A DNA stretch of 64,000 nucleotides from Aselliscus stoliczkanus (Eukaryota > Chordata > Mammalia > Chiroptera > Hipposideridae): NCBI GenBank assembly GCA_033961575.1, contig CM066733.1:141348421-141412420 (forward strand). The letters are read 5' to 3'. A program made the translations under genes and the position numbers. Each line of letters begins with the position of its first letter. The first letter of the stretch is position 1. Under the pieces are notes generated by a model. That model did not search any database and was not told the origin of the DNA. It saw nothing but the letters and a program-made list of their open reading frames with translations. Positions 1 to 12,733 of this stretch are shown one piece after another.

Positions 1-329
1 AATCTAAATAATTAAACTAGTTTGAGCTTTTTTCAGTAGATTGAGCATATCAAAAGATAAATGAGTCCATCTTTTTATTTTCTTTAATCAATTTGACTGG
101 TTATCATGTCAGCGATGGTGAGTAGAGAAGAACTTGCCAGAAAAATACTCAAGTCATTTATCATGAGGAGCAGAGCTGAATGGTCCTCTTATAACAGACT
201 TCCAGCACTTTGAGGACTTCCTATAGTCTTTAGGCTAACAGCTCCTAGGATAGGATTTATGCCTCCATCCCCATCTCCTGCCACCATTCTCTCAATGCCC
301 CAGCCCTACTGACTCTCTAAATGCCTCGA

Positions 330-712
330 ATGAGCCATGCTCTTTCCTATATATTAGATACCCTACCAGGAACCTTCTACATCAATCCCTCCCCCACTCT
401 TCCTCTGAATAATTCTCTGGGTCTAAGATCAGACACCACTTTCTTAGGAAAGCCATTTCTGATCACCCCTGTCCCACCGACACTTGCATATATACATATA
501 CACCAGACTAAATTAACCCCCCAGACCCCTCCTTTCTACAATACTGGTCCCTTCCTTACCTTCACGGCATCTGTAATCTTCTTTAGTGTCTGTTTTCCCC
601 ACAAGTCTGTAACACTGTAAGAGCAAAGGAAAGCGTGTCTCATTCTCAGTTGAATCCTGAGCATAGTAGAGCATCTGACACATAGTGGGTGCTAGGTAAA
701 TGCTGAAGGAAG
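330..712 (+). repeat. L2 LINE 3' fragment
   Basis: The end of this stretch reads like the conserved L2 3' region. It goes from text resembling 'cttaggaaagccatttctga' through a pyrimidine-rich part to 'tctgtaacactgtaagagca' and finally the 'cacatagtgggtgctaggta' motif with 'aaatgctgaag'. It is old and diverged. The 99-aa open frame at 321-620 is inside it and is not a gene. Confidence 0.6.
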
Positions 713-758
713 GAAGGATGGAAAGAAATATTTCTCTTTTCTTAGAGCCTTTACTTTT

Positions 759-862
759 TTTTTTTTTTGAGGGCAGTGTCACTGGCCCTCATATGTGGGA
801 CCCGAACCGGGGCCGCCGGCTTCCCAAGCCAGCGCTTAACCACCGCGCCACTCGGCCGGCCC
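759..862 (-). mobile_element. Short tRNA-derived SINE, minus strand
   Basis: The minus strand reads GGGCCGGCCGAGTGGCGCGG, then a tRNA-like head with an A-box-like segment (GGTTAAGCGCTGG) and B-box-like GGTTCGGGTCCCAC, then GAGGGCCAGTGACACTGCCC and an A-tail. It is flanked by a target-site duplication, AGAGCCTTTACTTTT at 744-758 and AGAACCTTTACTTTT at 863-877 (14 of 15 identical), which shows retrotransposition. There is almost no tRNA-unrelated body. It is the same family as the copies at 6.8, 14.4, 19.2, 31.5 and 51.8 kb. Confidence 0.9.
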
Positions 863-1754
863 AGAACCTTTACTTTTAAAAACTTGCCATCATAAATTCT
901 TTCTCTGTCCCTTTGAGATATAAATATACTCCCAGCTTTTTCCAATTTTTATAACAGAGAAATGTCTTTCTCAGGAACATGGGAGCCATCCCTATGAAAT
1001 GTAATCAAGAGTGATGGCAAACCATCATCCCCCAGTTTCTGTGGGAATGTGGAAACTTAACTTAGATAGGTGACAATTATCAAATCCAGATGGCTTCATC
1101 ACATTGAGCAAATCCCGTCAATGTCCCTCCCCTAGCACTTTCTCACTAGCTCACCCCAGCTTTTAAAATCCCTCCCACTTTTTGTTTCAGAGGATTGAGT
1201 ACAGCGTCTGGCCTACTGAAATAGTCTTGAATTTTTTGCCTGTTTAACTATCTGGTGCAATTTTTCTTTGACACCCTCTTGGGAAGGGATCACAGCCACT
1301 CACGTGAGGCTTGGCCTAGTGTACACGTATGTATGCTTAAATTAATTTGGAGCAACATCACTCATGGCAGATGTGAATGTGCTAGAAGGTGACCAAATTT
1401 AAAAATTTCAAACATACTGAATAAAATATCAGTGAATTCCCATTTAGTGAGCAAGAAGATTATTTGGGGGAATCGTATTGTTTTCTTTTAATGCTGTTAT
1501 TTTGAAATAACATTAGAAGAGAGGGGGAAAGCATCTGGTCACTTCCAAGCAATGCAAATTTGAACAATGTCCAGGAGCCATTCTGTGGTAGTCATGTTTC
1601 TGAGCTAAATCAGTGCTCTCCCCCATGTAATGCAGCTTGATTGCATGGTCTTGATTGCAACTCTGAAAGTTTGCAGAGCTCTGATTGAGAAGAAAGGCCC
1701 TGAGCGCCTGAGTCTCATTTTCCTCTGGTTTGAATGGGAACTGATGGGCTTTGT

Positions 1755-2454
<700 letters not shown>

Positions 2455-4204
2455 TGAGAGTAGAAGGTACGAAGGCTGGAGATGCAAAGAGTAATCGGCC
2501 ATTTTTATTTATAAAATAGCTAGCATGAGGAGGGAGTGGGTATTGCCACAGGGACTCATGTTTCTTTATTCTGGAAAGACTGCTTTGGTCTCTGGTGGAG
2601 CAAGTGAACAGAAGAGATCAGAGCATCCGTAAAGGACAAGCAAACTGAGAATTTGGGTATCCAGTATTCAAGCCAAAGGGAAGTGCTTCAATTGCAGGCA
2701 TGCTCTGAGATGTTAGCCACAGACATAAGTAAACAACACTAGTTAGTGTGATGACTTTTTCTTCTTTAGGGCTTGCTTCAATATACAAGTATCACTTAGG
2801 GCCACACCATCAACATGGGTGTGTGTGGGCTTAGGTGGCAGGACACTGCACTGTCACCTGTAAACAGGAATGATGGTGCCCAATGTTCAGATTCTTCCCA
2901 GGCATTGCTTACAAGTATATTGTTCTGGATTTTTCAGGGGCATGGCGAGCTCCAGATGTCCTCCATCAGAAACCACTGTAATCCAGGCTACTTAACATGC
3001 TAACTTTTATGCGTATTATCATTAATGCATGGAGACATTCCTGCCCCTGTCCTTTCTCAGTATTGTCCATGCTGCAAAGACGGATCATCTTTGGTTTACC
3101 ATGGTGCCACTCAAAGCCCACTGTCCATGCATGATGCGCAGGCATTAAGTATTGTCTCCATGTCTAAATGGATATTGTAGCACAGTTGTGTGGCATGTAT
3201 ACGTAGTTCGTGTGACTAGGCTGAGCAGATACTATTTAGAAAAACCTAGGACCTATTTATTCATATAACATGCATGTATAAAACACCATATTGAGAAAAA
3301 AAGGGGTGGGAACAGGGAAGTGTATAACCCATAACTCTTGAGCAAGAGAAATGTATAGTCTCTTTGAGCAAATCAACCACATCATGCAGATGATATAGAT
3401 AAATAAAAGCCAAAGACGGTGAGTTTTTATAAGACAAGGTAAGGAGATGGCTAATTACATAAAATGTTTTTAGTTTTAATAATATTCACACTTTGATGTT
3501 AGATAATTATTTAAAATACCAGTATATTTAAATGCAGTGATATATGTCTGACTTGGTAAGGTTCAGCAGAGTTCACTGAGAAATTGCCTGGTGTGGATCT
3601 ATTTTCAATCAATCAAGGTTTTTAGAACTTCCTCAGTGTGGCTTCTTGGGAGGCTGAGAACCTCAGGGGGTTTGTGCATGGCGGTGAAGGAGAGGAGGAG
3701 GAGCTGAAGTGGGGAAGGGAGATGCCAAACAGCTACCCATCCCTGTCATCTATGAATATCAACTGACTTCTCCTTCCTCTCAAATAAGAGACCAACAGAA
3801 ATTAAAAGCTCTAATGGGCCTAGTGATTTTGCCTCATCTGAAAAATGACAAGACTGAGGGTAGAGGGGCAGCAGTTTCCTTGGGTTCTATGGCAGCAGTT
3901 GAGTTAGAACATGCTTGGCTACTTTTGGATTTAGCATTAGTAATATATTACCTTTAATTGCTCACTGATTGTTTCCTAATGAATTTTGTTTTCTTTCTTT
4001 AAATGTAAGATGTTGGAAGATAAGAGAGCTCTTGCAACCCTTATAAAACGCTGTACAGCGTGGATCTCTGGAATCTCAGCCATGTTTTAATAGCAAATTA
4101 ATCAGCTAATTTATATCGTTTTAGTGTAGGGAGTCAGTGAGTTTTACTGTTTTTACAATAAAAGTTAAGGACAATTATTTTGTAAATGAAATATATTTTA
4201 TTCA

Positions 4205-5100
4205 TCCAACCACTGAACAAAATTGACTGAGCCCCTACTATGTGCAAGACTTTATTCTAGGAGAGGGAAATACAGCAGAAAACAAAGTAGGAAAAGAACT
4301 GTCATCAATAACCTTACTTTCTAGTGCAGGGAAATAAACAATCAACAAAAATAAATTAAGCAAAACATATTCTTATATAATGAGTCCTAAGAGCATCAGA
4401 GAAAGTCAAGAATGGAGACAGAGAATGGTGGCATAGAGAGACTGCAAGTTTAAAAGAGAAAGGTCAGAGAAAGCCTCACTGAGAAGGTGATATTTGATTA
4501 AAGGTGTGGAGGCTATGAGAAAATGAGCCGTGCAAACATTGGCGGAGGGCATTTCACGCAGAGGGACTAACTAGGGGATAGAAAGAGGCGCCAGCCTGCC
4601 TGGTTTAGTGGAAGAACAGAACTGAGCCCAGAATGGCTGGGGCAGTGGGTGCAAGAAGAGTAGGAGGCAAGTCAGAGAGGAACCCAGGAGAGCAAATCAT
4701 GCAGGGCTTTGGCTTTGTTCTGTGAGGTGGAAACCACCGGGAAGTTCAAGTAGAGCAGAGACATGAGTGCCTTATTTTTTCTGAACACAATCAGTTGATA
4801 CAGTTTTTAAGCTTTGACAGAAGGAAGCAGAGCAGTGAGAAGGCCACTATAATAATGCAGGTGAGAGTGTGGTGTGTGGGGCAGTGATCATTGCAACCTG
4901 GTTGGAGAGAAGTGGTTGCATTCTGAATATATTATGTTGAATGCGAGGGGATTTGTTGACAGAATCATCAAGAATGACTTTGGTCTGAACAACTACCAAG
5001 AAGGTGTCACTGTTTCCTGAGATAGGGAAGACTCCAGGAAAAGCAGGTTGGGGAAGGATCAGAAGCTGAATTTCAGACAAGTCAAGTTTGAGATGCCTTT
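4205..5100 (+). repeat. Ancient mammalian interspersed repeat, family not named
   Basis: From 'gactgagcccctactatgtg' through 'cctcactgagaaggtgatat', 'tcatgcagggctttggcttt' and 'aataatgcaggtgagagtgt' to 'gagatagggaagactccagg', the stretch follows a very common old mammalian repeat whose name I cannot give safely. It is strongly diverged. No coding capacity is visible, and the 77-aa frame at 4847-5080 is inside it. Confidence 0.5.
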
Positions 5101-5848
5101 AGTGATGCCACTATACTGAGTTCTCAAACAAAAGTGGGACTCTGTGGCCATGTATAATAACATTGCATGTCACAGGACATGCAAGTGTCAAGGTTGAAGT
5201 CTGAACTTGGTTAACATTCATAGCAAGAAATAACAATTTTCAAATTTATAAATTGTTCCTGTATTATGCTTGACTCTCAAAGCTACTTTTAGGAGCTTCT
5301 GATGTGATTACAACCCTGAATAAATATGTTTATGTTTGCATTTCATTCTGGAGTCAAGTTTCAGCAAATATTTCTCTTGGTTCTTAGTTCTAAGGAAGGC
5401 AGAAAGCTTCTTTAACTTTTCTATTTGGGACTAATTCATGAAATGAAATCCTCAAATTTTATCTTTGGCAGTTTGTCTGTGCTATCTATGTGTGAGAACA
5501 TACATTCATGCAGACTTAACTTGTCCCTCAGTGCTGCTCTCTATATTTCTGAGAAATTGGCTTCCATGTTGTTGAAGAACAATATAAACTTTCTCTTTAT
5601 GTATCATTCTATCTAGTTGAGATCCTTGAATATAAATAAATTTCATAGTCTTCAAATGAACATACAGACATATTTATGAAAATTAGTGTGATAAAGTAGA
5701 ATTAACCTTTCCGTACAATGGATAGCTACTGTTTCTGTCACCCATTTTTATCACTTCTAATTGGGCCACTATGGGTGTTTTGGAAAGTTTTGATATGGCA
5801 GTTAGTTTCCACAGAAAACTTTTTTGAGCTTAATCTCAGATGTCACTA

Positions 5849-5873
5849 TTTATTTATTTATTTATTTATTTCA
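5849..5873 (+). repeat. (TTTA)n microsatellite with flanking short duplication
   Basis: About six TTTA units. The flanks 'cagatgtcactattta' and 'cagatgtcgctattta' are near copies on either side, suggesting slippage or a small duplication. Confidence 0.7.
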
Positions 5874-6314
5874 GATGTCGCTATTTAAATAAAGAGTCCA
5901 TGTGCACTAGATTGTCAGTTTGACTATTAAGGGTCCTGAATCCAGGCTGAATAATTTGAGAATCACTGTGGCTAATTAAAAAGTACTTCATGCAAAGTTT
6001 CCATCACTGCTTAATTAGTTGAGAATATCGAGGGCTTGGAGCTATGTGGGAAAAGCACTAACTGAAACATCAAAGCCTAACTTCTAAAACATTTATCATT
6101 GTGAGGATAGTGGAAAGAGTAGGTATAAAGCAAATCAAAGTCACTCTGTTCCAGTAAATGTCTTAATTGCTTACAGCATTTGTGTCATGTTTATGATGGC
6201 ATAGTGCTTTATCTTTCCTGATGAGAATTGCCCACAAGATTTCATGGGAGCTGAGAGACTATTGCATTTGGAAATACAATTACTGGGTCCCACACTGGTT
6301 CATGACTTGGCGGA

Positions 6315-6480
6315 CCTCATTTCACCTCTAAGGCTCAATATCTGTAATTGTAACATGATAATTTCTACTTCACCTTGGTGTTGTGAGAATTAAATGGAAT
6401 AATACTTTGCAACCTGTAAAGAAAAATACGTTGCAACCTGTAAATCCTTACATAAAGGCAAAGTGCTGTTATTAGTGTCG
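6315..6480 (+). repeat. MIR SINE fragment
   Basis: The layout is that of a MIR middle and tail: 'catttcacctctaaggctca', 'atctgtaattgtaacatgat', 'ttgttgtgagaattaaatgg'-like text and a tail. The segment 'ttgcaacctgtaaa' occurs twice in the tail. Confidence 0.5.
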
Positions 6481-6845
6481 CTTCTTACCAGAGAGTAAAT
6501 AAGGCATGAAATGGGTCACTTCATTAAAATGTATAGTTTTTGAAATTATAAATTTAATATAACTACAGTCCAGGATGTGAAAACTAGAACAAACAAGTAC
6601 ACAACGCTTAATCAATCACACTTATACGGTGCAAATATATATATTTTCTTTTATATTTTTTCCTATGTAGGCTTTTATAATTTTGTTGGTTATCAGAACA
6701 ATTCATACTTACCATACTTTAACGTATACAAATTGGAAATATAGAAAATAAAGATGAAGAGCATTTCAGAAGTGCCCTTATGTAACCACTGATAATCACT
6801 GTTCAATGTGTGTGTTTTTTTAAAAGTAATCTTTTATTCTATTCT

Positions 6846-6957
6846 TTTTTTTTTTTTTTTTTTGAGGCCAGTGTCACTGGCCCTCATATGTGGGACCTGA
6901 ACTGGGGCCGCTCGCATCCCAAGCCAGCTCTTAACCACCGCGCCACTCGGCCGGCCC
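6846..6957 (-). mobile_element. Short tRNA-derived SINE, minus strand
   Basis: The poly-T at 6846-6863 is the A-tail of the opposite strand, followed by the reverse complement of the same 105-120-bp SINE with the GGGCCGGCCGAGTGG start at 6943-6957. It has a few substitutions in the B-box region. I could not identify a clear target-site duplication. Confidence 0.88.
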
Positions 6958-6971
6958 TGTTAAATGTTTTA

Positions 6972-7215
6972 TATATTGTCTATGTCTGAGAGTTTTGTTT
7001 CTGCATTTGTTTTTCTTGTTCTTTTGTTGTTTTCAGTTTTATATCCCACATATCAGTGAAATCATATGGTTCTCTACTTTTTCTGTCTGACTTATTTCGT
7101 AAAGCAATAATCTCAAGAGCCATCCATATTGTCGCAAATGGCACTATTTCATCTTTTCTTATGGCAGGATAGTATTCCATTGTATATATATATATATATA
7201 TATACCACATCTTCT
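6972..7215 (-). mobile_element. L1 fragment: end of ORF2
   Basis: The minus strand encodes the C-terminal end of L1 ORF2 protein, with the signature MEYYPAIRKDEIVPFATIWM in the frame at 6980-7210. A (TA)n run at about 7183-7203 has expanded inside the coding part. It is 5'-truncated and directly abuts a SINE. Confidence 0.8.
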
Positions 7216-8639
7216 TTCTACTAAATACACTGTCAAACTTTTGGTGTATTTTTTTTAATCTTTATATAGTTTTAAATTTCTCTTTGTCATTAGACTCTTT
7301 CATTCTTAGAAAGGATGCATAACAGATAAGCTATAATTTATTTAACCATTTCATTCTTCCTACACATTTAGGCTGTTTTCAGTTCTTCATGAATTAAAAA
7401 AAAAAAAGAAAAGAAAAAAGCTCCTGTAGGATAATAACAATTCTTCTTCCTATACCTTTATTTTTTTGCATTTCTGATAATTTTCTTAAGATGGAGTTCC
7501 AGAAGCTGAATAACTCAATCAAAAGATATATACATTTCTAAGGCTTTTAAGAATAAGGAGTTCCAAAAGGCAACTCCTACCAGCACTGCGTGAAAATCTG
7601 TGCATTTTTATTCATTTTGTTTTCATAGTTATAATCACAGTGTGCATATAGTCTATATCTTGTTTTCACTTACATTTATACTTTGCTTTTTAGATGTTGC
7701 TGTTTGGCCCTTATAAACTCCATATTAATAGTTCCATAATATCTACCAAATAAAAATGCTATTATATATTTATTTGCATTTCTTACATTGTTGGGCATTT
7801 AGGTTGCTTCCAATTTTCTTCTTATAAGAAAACACTAAATATGGCACAGTGTTTTCATGGTTGTTTTTGTTATATTTTTGGACTGTTGCCTCCCTATACA
7901 CTCCTAAATATAAAATTACTGATCTAGGTACATGACCATTTGGGGGTTTCTTAAAAACACATATTACCATTGTCTTGCAATATGGCTGTATTAAAATTTG
8001 CTCAGACTAACAGGATACTGACTGTATTAGTTTACCAGCTTCACTCTGTCCTCACCAGCTTGTTCACCAGCCAGTACATTTACAGTCATCATTTTATATT
8101 TTCCCCTTATTCGTTGTACCATCTGGGAACAGATGGGCACAATGCCTTTGAAAATCTAGTATATATTTATATTTCATTATTATCTAAGACATAATGAGAG
8201 AATTTGGAATAACATCTGTAATGTTCATCCACAGCTCAGGATTTGTAAGATAGTGAAAACTAGTCTGATACAACAAAATTTCAAGACTTCTAAGCAAGGG
8301 TACTCTTGCTCCAGTAGCTTAGAAATGACAATTTACAATATTTAGATTGGTATTAATTTTTATAATATGTTTGCCCCACTGTGAAGGTTCAAACTTTATG
8401 GATTTTCCATTTTGAATTAACTTATTATATAAGATTGGATAAGATTGGTTCTATTACCATTCTGTCCAGACTAAGATTGTCTATAAACTGAGATAGGTTC
8501 CAATTTATTTAGGTAATCATTTCTCTTCACCTTTGGAAGTTTGGCCCTAATGTCAATATGTACTCCTGGAGAATATTATTTGCCTTCAACCAAGAAGTTA
8601 ATACTATTAATTAGAGCTTGTGAAAGACTTCATAATTCT

Positions 8640-9110
8640 CCACTCGTCTCTGTACCCAGGCCCTTTGAACTATGACTTTGTAGGTCCTCCCATTAGCAGG
8701 TAGAGTTGTGTTCCCTACCTGTTCAATCTGGATTGACCTTGTAGCTTATTAGTTCCAAGTCTAGACCTCACGAGGCTTTACCTACTGCCATTCTCTTTCT
8801 TGGAATCCTCCCTCAGCTATATGTACAAGCCTGAGTTAGCCTTTGAACATGTGAGTGATAATATGGAGCATAAGCCTGGTGATCTCTCAGCTGAGGTGAG
8901 TCTGGATAAGCCAGCTCCCAGCCAAAGTATGGTCTGACTGCTGACACATGAGCCAGCCCAGCTAACATGAGTCAATGTCTGGCCCAGAGTAGCTGAAATT
9001 CCCAAGTGACCCCTAAATCCATAAGCTAAAGAAATGCTTGTTATTTTAAGCCATGGAGTCTTGGGGTGGTTTGCTATGCAGCATTATTTTGGCAATAGAT
9101 AATTGATAAA
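8640..9110 (+). repeat. Old LTR, probably ERVL-MaLR class
   Basis: The 3' part reads 'tgcttgttattttaagccat' followed by 'ggagtcttggggtggtttgc' and 'ggcaatagataattgata', the usual end of MaLR-type LTRs. It is a solo LTR with no internal retroviral genes seen. The family assignment is from memory of the pattern. Confidence 0.5.
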
Positions 9111-9482
9111 GGGGCTCCACAGCTTTATAACCCATGACCCTCATGTGGGACGATGTATTTGGTTTAACTGAAGAAACATAATTCTTCAACCCAATGCTAG
9201 AGTCTTTCCCTCTTATAAAAATAATGGTACAACATTGTGCCCTGCATCTCATGGAAAAAAGCCAAACATTTTTATAGATCCTGCAGTGCAGAGGATTTAA
9301 AGCCCCTGATCCAAGGCAGTAAAATGATTCTACCTAGGAATTCTGGTGTGCACACAGGAAATGCTGACAAATGGGGCACAGTTATACTGAGTCAATCAAA
9401 CACCCTCCAAACAAAATAGTCATAGGTTCTCATACAATGCTGGTAGAGGTTGCTTTATGGAAATATGTTTCAAAAGATTTGG

Positions 9483-9812
9483 ATGTTGTCTTAGTCATTT
9501 GGAGCTGCTATAACAGATTACCTTAGACTGGGTGGCTTAAGTAACAAACACTTGTCACAGTTCTGGTGGCTGGGATGTCTGAGAGCATGGTTTAATTCTG
9601 GGCAGGTCTGTCTTCCTGGTTTCCTCACATGGTAAAGAAAGAGAGAAAGAAAGCAAACTCTCTTCTCATAATGGCACTGATCCCTTTTGAGGGCTTCACC
9701 CTCAGAACCTAATTACCACCTCAAAATCCCATCTCCAGTACTATCACATTAGGGATTAGTGTTCCAGCATATGAATTTTGAGGTAACAAACACTCGGTCC
9801 ACATCAGATGTG
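9483..9812 (-). repeat. MaLR-type LTR (MLT1/MST-like), reverse orientation
   Basis: On the + strand it begins 'tcttagtcatttggagctgc' and 'ataacagattaccttagact' and goes on to 'gggtggcttaagtaa', 'cacagttctggtggctggga' and 'ctcacatggtaaag'. It ends 'ccagcatatgaattttgagg'. This is the reverse complement of the MLT1/MST LTR layout. Only an LTR is present. Confidence 0.65.
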
Positions 9813-9978
9813 TTTATATCTTTTGGTTGGAAAAATAAAAGTGAACTGACTTGTGTCACATCTGGACAATACAATTTCTTAGACAAATCTCACTAATTAG
9901 CACACATAGATGAAGCTCTGAAAATCATAGACTGTAAGCACAGTTTGGTCTTCCTATCTCTTGTTAGTACTTTTGACC

Positions 9979-10186
9979 TGCACTGTCAAATATGGGAACC
10001 ACTCGCCTGTGTGTCTGTTTATATTGAAATTTAAATTATTTAAAATGTAACGAAATTAAACATTCCGTTTCTCCATCTGTTGGCCACATTTCAAGTATCA
10101 GTAGCCACATGTGGCTAGCGACTACATCTTGGAGAGCATAGATGCAAAATTTCCATCATTATAGAAAGTTTTACTGAATGGTGCTG
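9979..10186 (-). mobile_element. MER20 DNA transposon fragment
   Basis: It begins 'cactgtcaaatatgggaacc', contains a TTTAAATTATTTAAAATG AT-rich centre and 'cagtagccacatgtggctag', and ends 'agaaagttttactgaatggt' 'gctg'. This matches the non-autonomous hAT element MER20, near its usual 219-bp length. MER20 copies are known in placental mammals as a source of regulatory sites; whether this one is used is unknown. Confidence 0.7.
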
Positions 10187-11019
10187 CATCCTACTTTCCT
10201 AACCCCATCAATGCAGGTTTGACTGTTTCTATGGTTATTTGCATCTAATTAACAAGTCAGTGTTTGGAGCATGATCTACTTGTTGAATATCCTGACCAAC
10301 TATAACAGCTGAAGGTGTTCTGAGCCAAGGCTTCCACTTTGCTTGCTGACTCCCACAGCCTCCTTTCCAAATATGGTGGACTGGTTCCCATAGAGACCAG
10401 GCATGTCTTCAATCATCTGTTTAAATTCAGTATATTTCCTGACTCCATGTCATTTTAATGACTGAATGGACTTAAAGACAAATGTACTTGTTCTATCATT
10501 TATAACTCATAAAGATTTCATGAAGGCATATGTTTTCTGTCCTTTTACTTTATATACATCTTGATTCTGTTCCCAAAGAGATTGAATGATTTTTAGCATC
10601 AATCAGATATATCCTTGTGGTATAAAAATGGAAATTCTTTGAGACATCCAACACTCAGTGATTAATTACTATTTTATCTTTTAATAGAAGCTTTTAATTT
10701 ATAGTTGTATAAAGTTGGATATACTAGTGGGCTTTTTTTCACTATGTTTACAAACTAGTTACCTAGAGATTGGCCTAAGGTTCATATACCCATTATTACT
10801 AGAATTTGATTCAATCCATTAATAAGTTGTTCACTTAGATAAAATTTCCTTTTATTAAACCGTTTATATACTTCCAAAGTTTAATGCTTCCACATGTGGT
10901 TCAGTCTACCCTCTGAACAAATTTGAGAGTGGATGTTTTTAGTGATTAAAATCTATGGCTATTCTTCATAAAGGGCATAAAGTAAACATTTGGGTTGTCC
11001 CAAATGGCTACATATAGGA

Positions 11020-11455
11020 TTACTCTATGTCCTATATGTTGTGTTACTTCTATTGATCTTAAACAAATAGATAACCAGATATTTCTCCAGAAAAATAGGT
11101 TTATTCAGGAACAACAAAAGAATTGCATTTTAGGACGTGTGGTCTAATAATGAACAACTTACAAGTCCAGAGAAACAAAGGAGGGGAACACTCTTTTATG
11201 GATTTGGGAGGGGTGTTGCAATCAAAGAGTCCATTGGAGGAAATTGAAAGTTTGAAGTATAGTGACTTTTCATTGGCTGAGTTATATGGCAGTCTTTCAT
11301 TGGCTGAGCTGTTTCTGGGCAAGGAGAAATCTTTTTTGCTTCCTGCTGAAGCAGTAGAGTAGTAACAATTCCTGAGGGAGATGCAAAGGAAGCCTCCTGT
11401 TGGTGTCAGTAGTGTGCTGACATGTGGGTGAGGGTTCTCTTTAAGCTTCCCAACT
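11020..11455 (-). repeat. Retroviral-type solo LTR, minus strand
   Basis: Read on the minus strand, the stretch has the order expected of a U3-R-U5 LTR. There are two direct CAGCCAATGAAA boxes about 30 bp apart (near 11270 and 11300), a TATA-like CATAAAAGAG near 11195, and a polyadenylation signal GAATAAACC near 11100. No gag, pol or env remnant is next to it. Exact ends are uncertain. It may be a lineage-specific endogenous retrovirus LTR. Confidence 0.55.
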
Positions 11456-11482
11456 CCATTTTGAATGAGTTTTTTGTTTATT

Positions 11483-11780
11483 TTTTATTTTTTAAATTTA
11501 TTGGGGTGACATTGGTTAGTAAAATTATATAGGTTTCAAGTGTATATTTCTATAATACATCATTTATATGTTGCATTGTGTGTTCACCACCCAGAGTCCG
11601 TTCTCCTTCCATCACCATATTTGTGACTCCCTTTTCCCTCTTCTACCTCCTCCTTCCCTCTTACCTCTGGTAACCACTAAATTGTTGTCTGTGTTTATGA
11701 GATTTTGTTTCTATTTTTGTCTGTCTTGTTCATTTATTTATTTCTGTTTTATATCCCACATACGAGTGAAGTCATCTGTT
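11483..11780 (-). mobile_element. 5'-truncated L1 insertion
   Basis: This is an L1 3' untranslated region, with the end of ORF2 on its right flank, lying in the minus orientation. It is bounded by a near-perfect target duplication, GAGTTTTTTGTTTATT at 11467-11482 and GAGGTTTTTGTTTATT at 11781-11796 (one mismatch). The 3' end is T-rich on the + strand. It is about 300 bp long. Confidence 0.75.
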
Positions 11781-11960
11781 GAGGTTTTTGTTTATTAATT
11801 TTCACTTCTCACCAGGAGTATATTTTTGCATTTCATGTCTTATACACATTTGCTGCTGGGGAATCTCACATGAAGTAAAATCATAAATTCAGCCATCATA
11901 AAATGTTACAGTCTTTTTATGATGTGTCTGACAAATATATTTGTGGCCTGGGCCATTTCG

Positions 11961-12566
11961 TTTTTTTTTTTTTTTATATCTATAGTTTTAATCAGATACA
12001 ATTTCAATATAGTAAACTGCACATATTTAAAATGCATAATTTGATAAATTTTAGCATATGTGTATGCCCATAGAGTCATCACCACAATCAAGGTAATGAA
12101 CGTATTATTTTCCAGATTCCTTTATCACACTGAAAATTCCTCCCTCCCACCACTCCCCATCCTTCCCAAACCCCGTCTGCATGCAACCACTTACTGGTTT
12201 TCTGTCACCATAGTTAATTTGCAATTTCTACACTTTGCTATGAATGAAATTGTACATTTTAAACTCTGTCTGCATTCTTTTACTCAGAATCATTTTAAGA
12301 TTCAACATTGTATTGCATATATCAACAGTTCATTACTTTTAATTGCTGAGTGGTGTTCTATTGTATGGATATATCACAATTTGTTTCCATTCAGCTGGAG
12401 ATAGGTACTTGATTTGTTTCTAATTTTTGGTTATTAAAAATCAAGCTGCTATGAATGTCCATGTATAAATCTTTCCAGAAATATGCTTTCATTTTGGGGG
12501 TGGGGTTGAGTCCTAGAGATGGAATGGCTGGATCTTGTGATAAGAGCATGTGTAACTTCTCCTTTC
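11961..12566 (-). mobile_element. Older L1M-type 3' fragment
   Basis: It starts with a 15-bp T run (tail of the minus-strand element). The 3' UTR text 'gcccatagagtcatcaccac' and 'aatcaaggtaatgaac' follows, then antisense ORF2 end ('gagtggtgttctattgtatg'). It appears more diverged than the L1 to its right, which seems to have inserted into it near 12567. Confidence 0.7.
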
Positions 12567-12733
12567 TAAAATGTTTTTATTAGTTTCAGGTGTACAAAGC
12601 AACATAATAGTTAGACATTTACACGCCTCACAAAGTGATAACCCTCCCAATTTACTACCCCTCTGGCATCGTATACAGCTGTTACAATACCACTGACTAT
12701 ATTCCCTGTGCTTTACTTTACTTCCCGTGACCA

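Noticed and set aside
759..862. tRNA gene, because of the A-box and B-box like segments
   Set aside because: It does not fold as a full tRNA, has target duplications and an A-tail and occurs in six similar copies, so it is a SINE.
1552..1559. Octamer ATGCAAAT as a regulatory site
   Set aside because: A single 8-bp match is expected by chance in 64 kb, and nothing else near it supports an enhancer.
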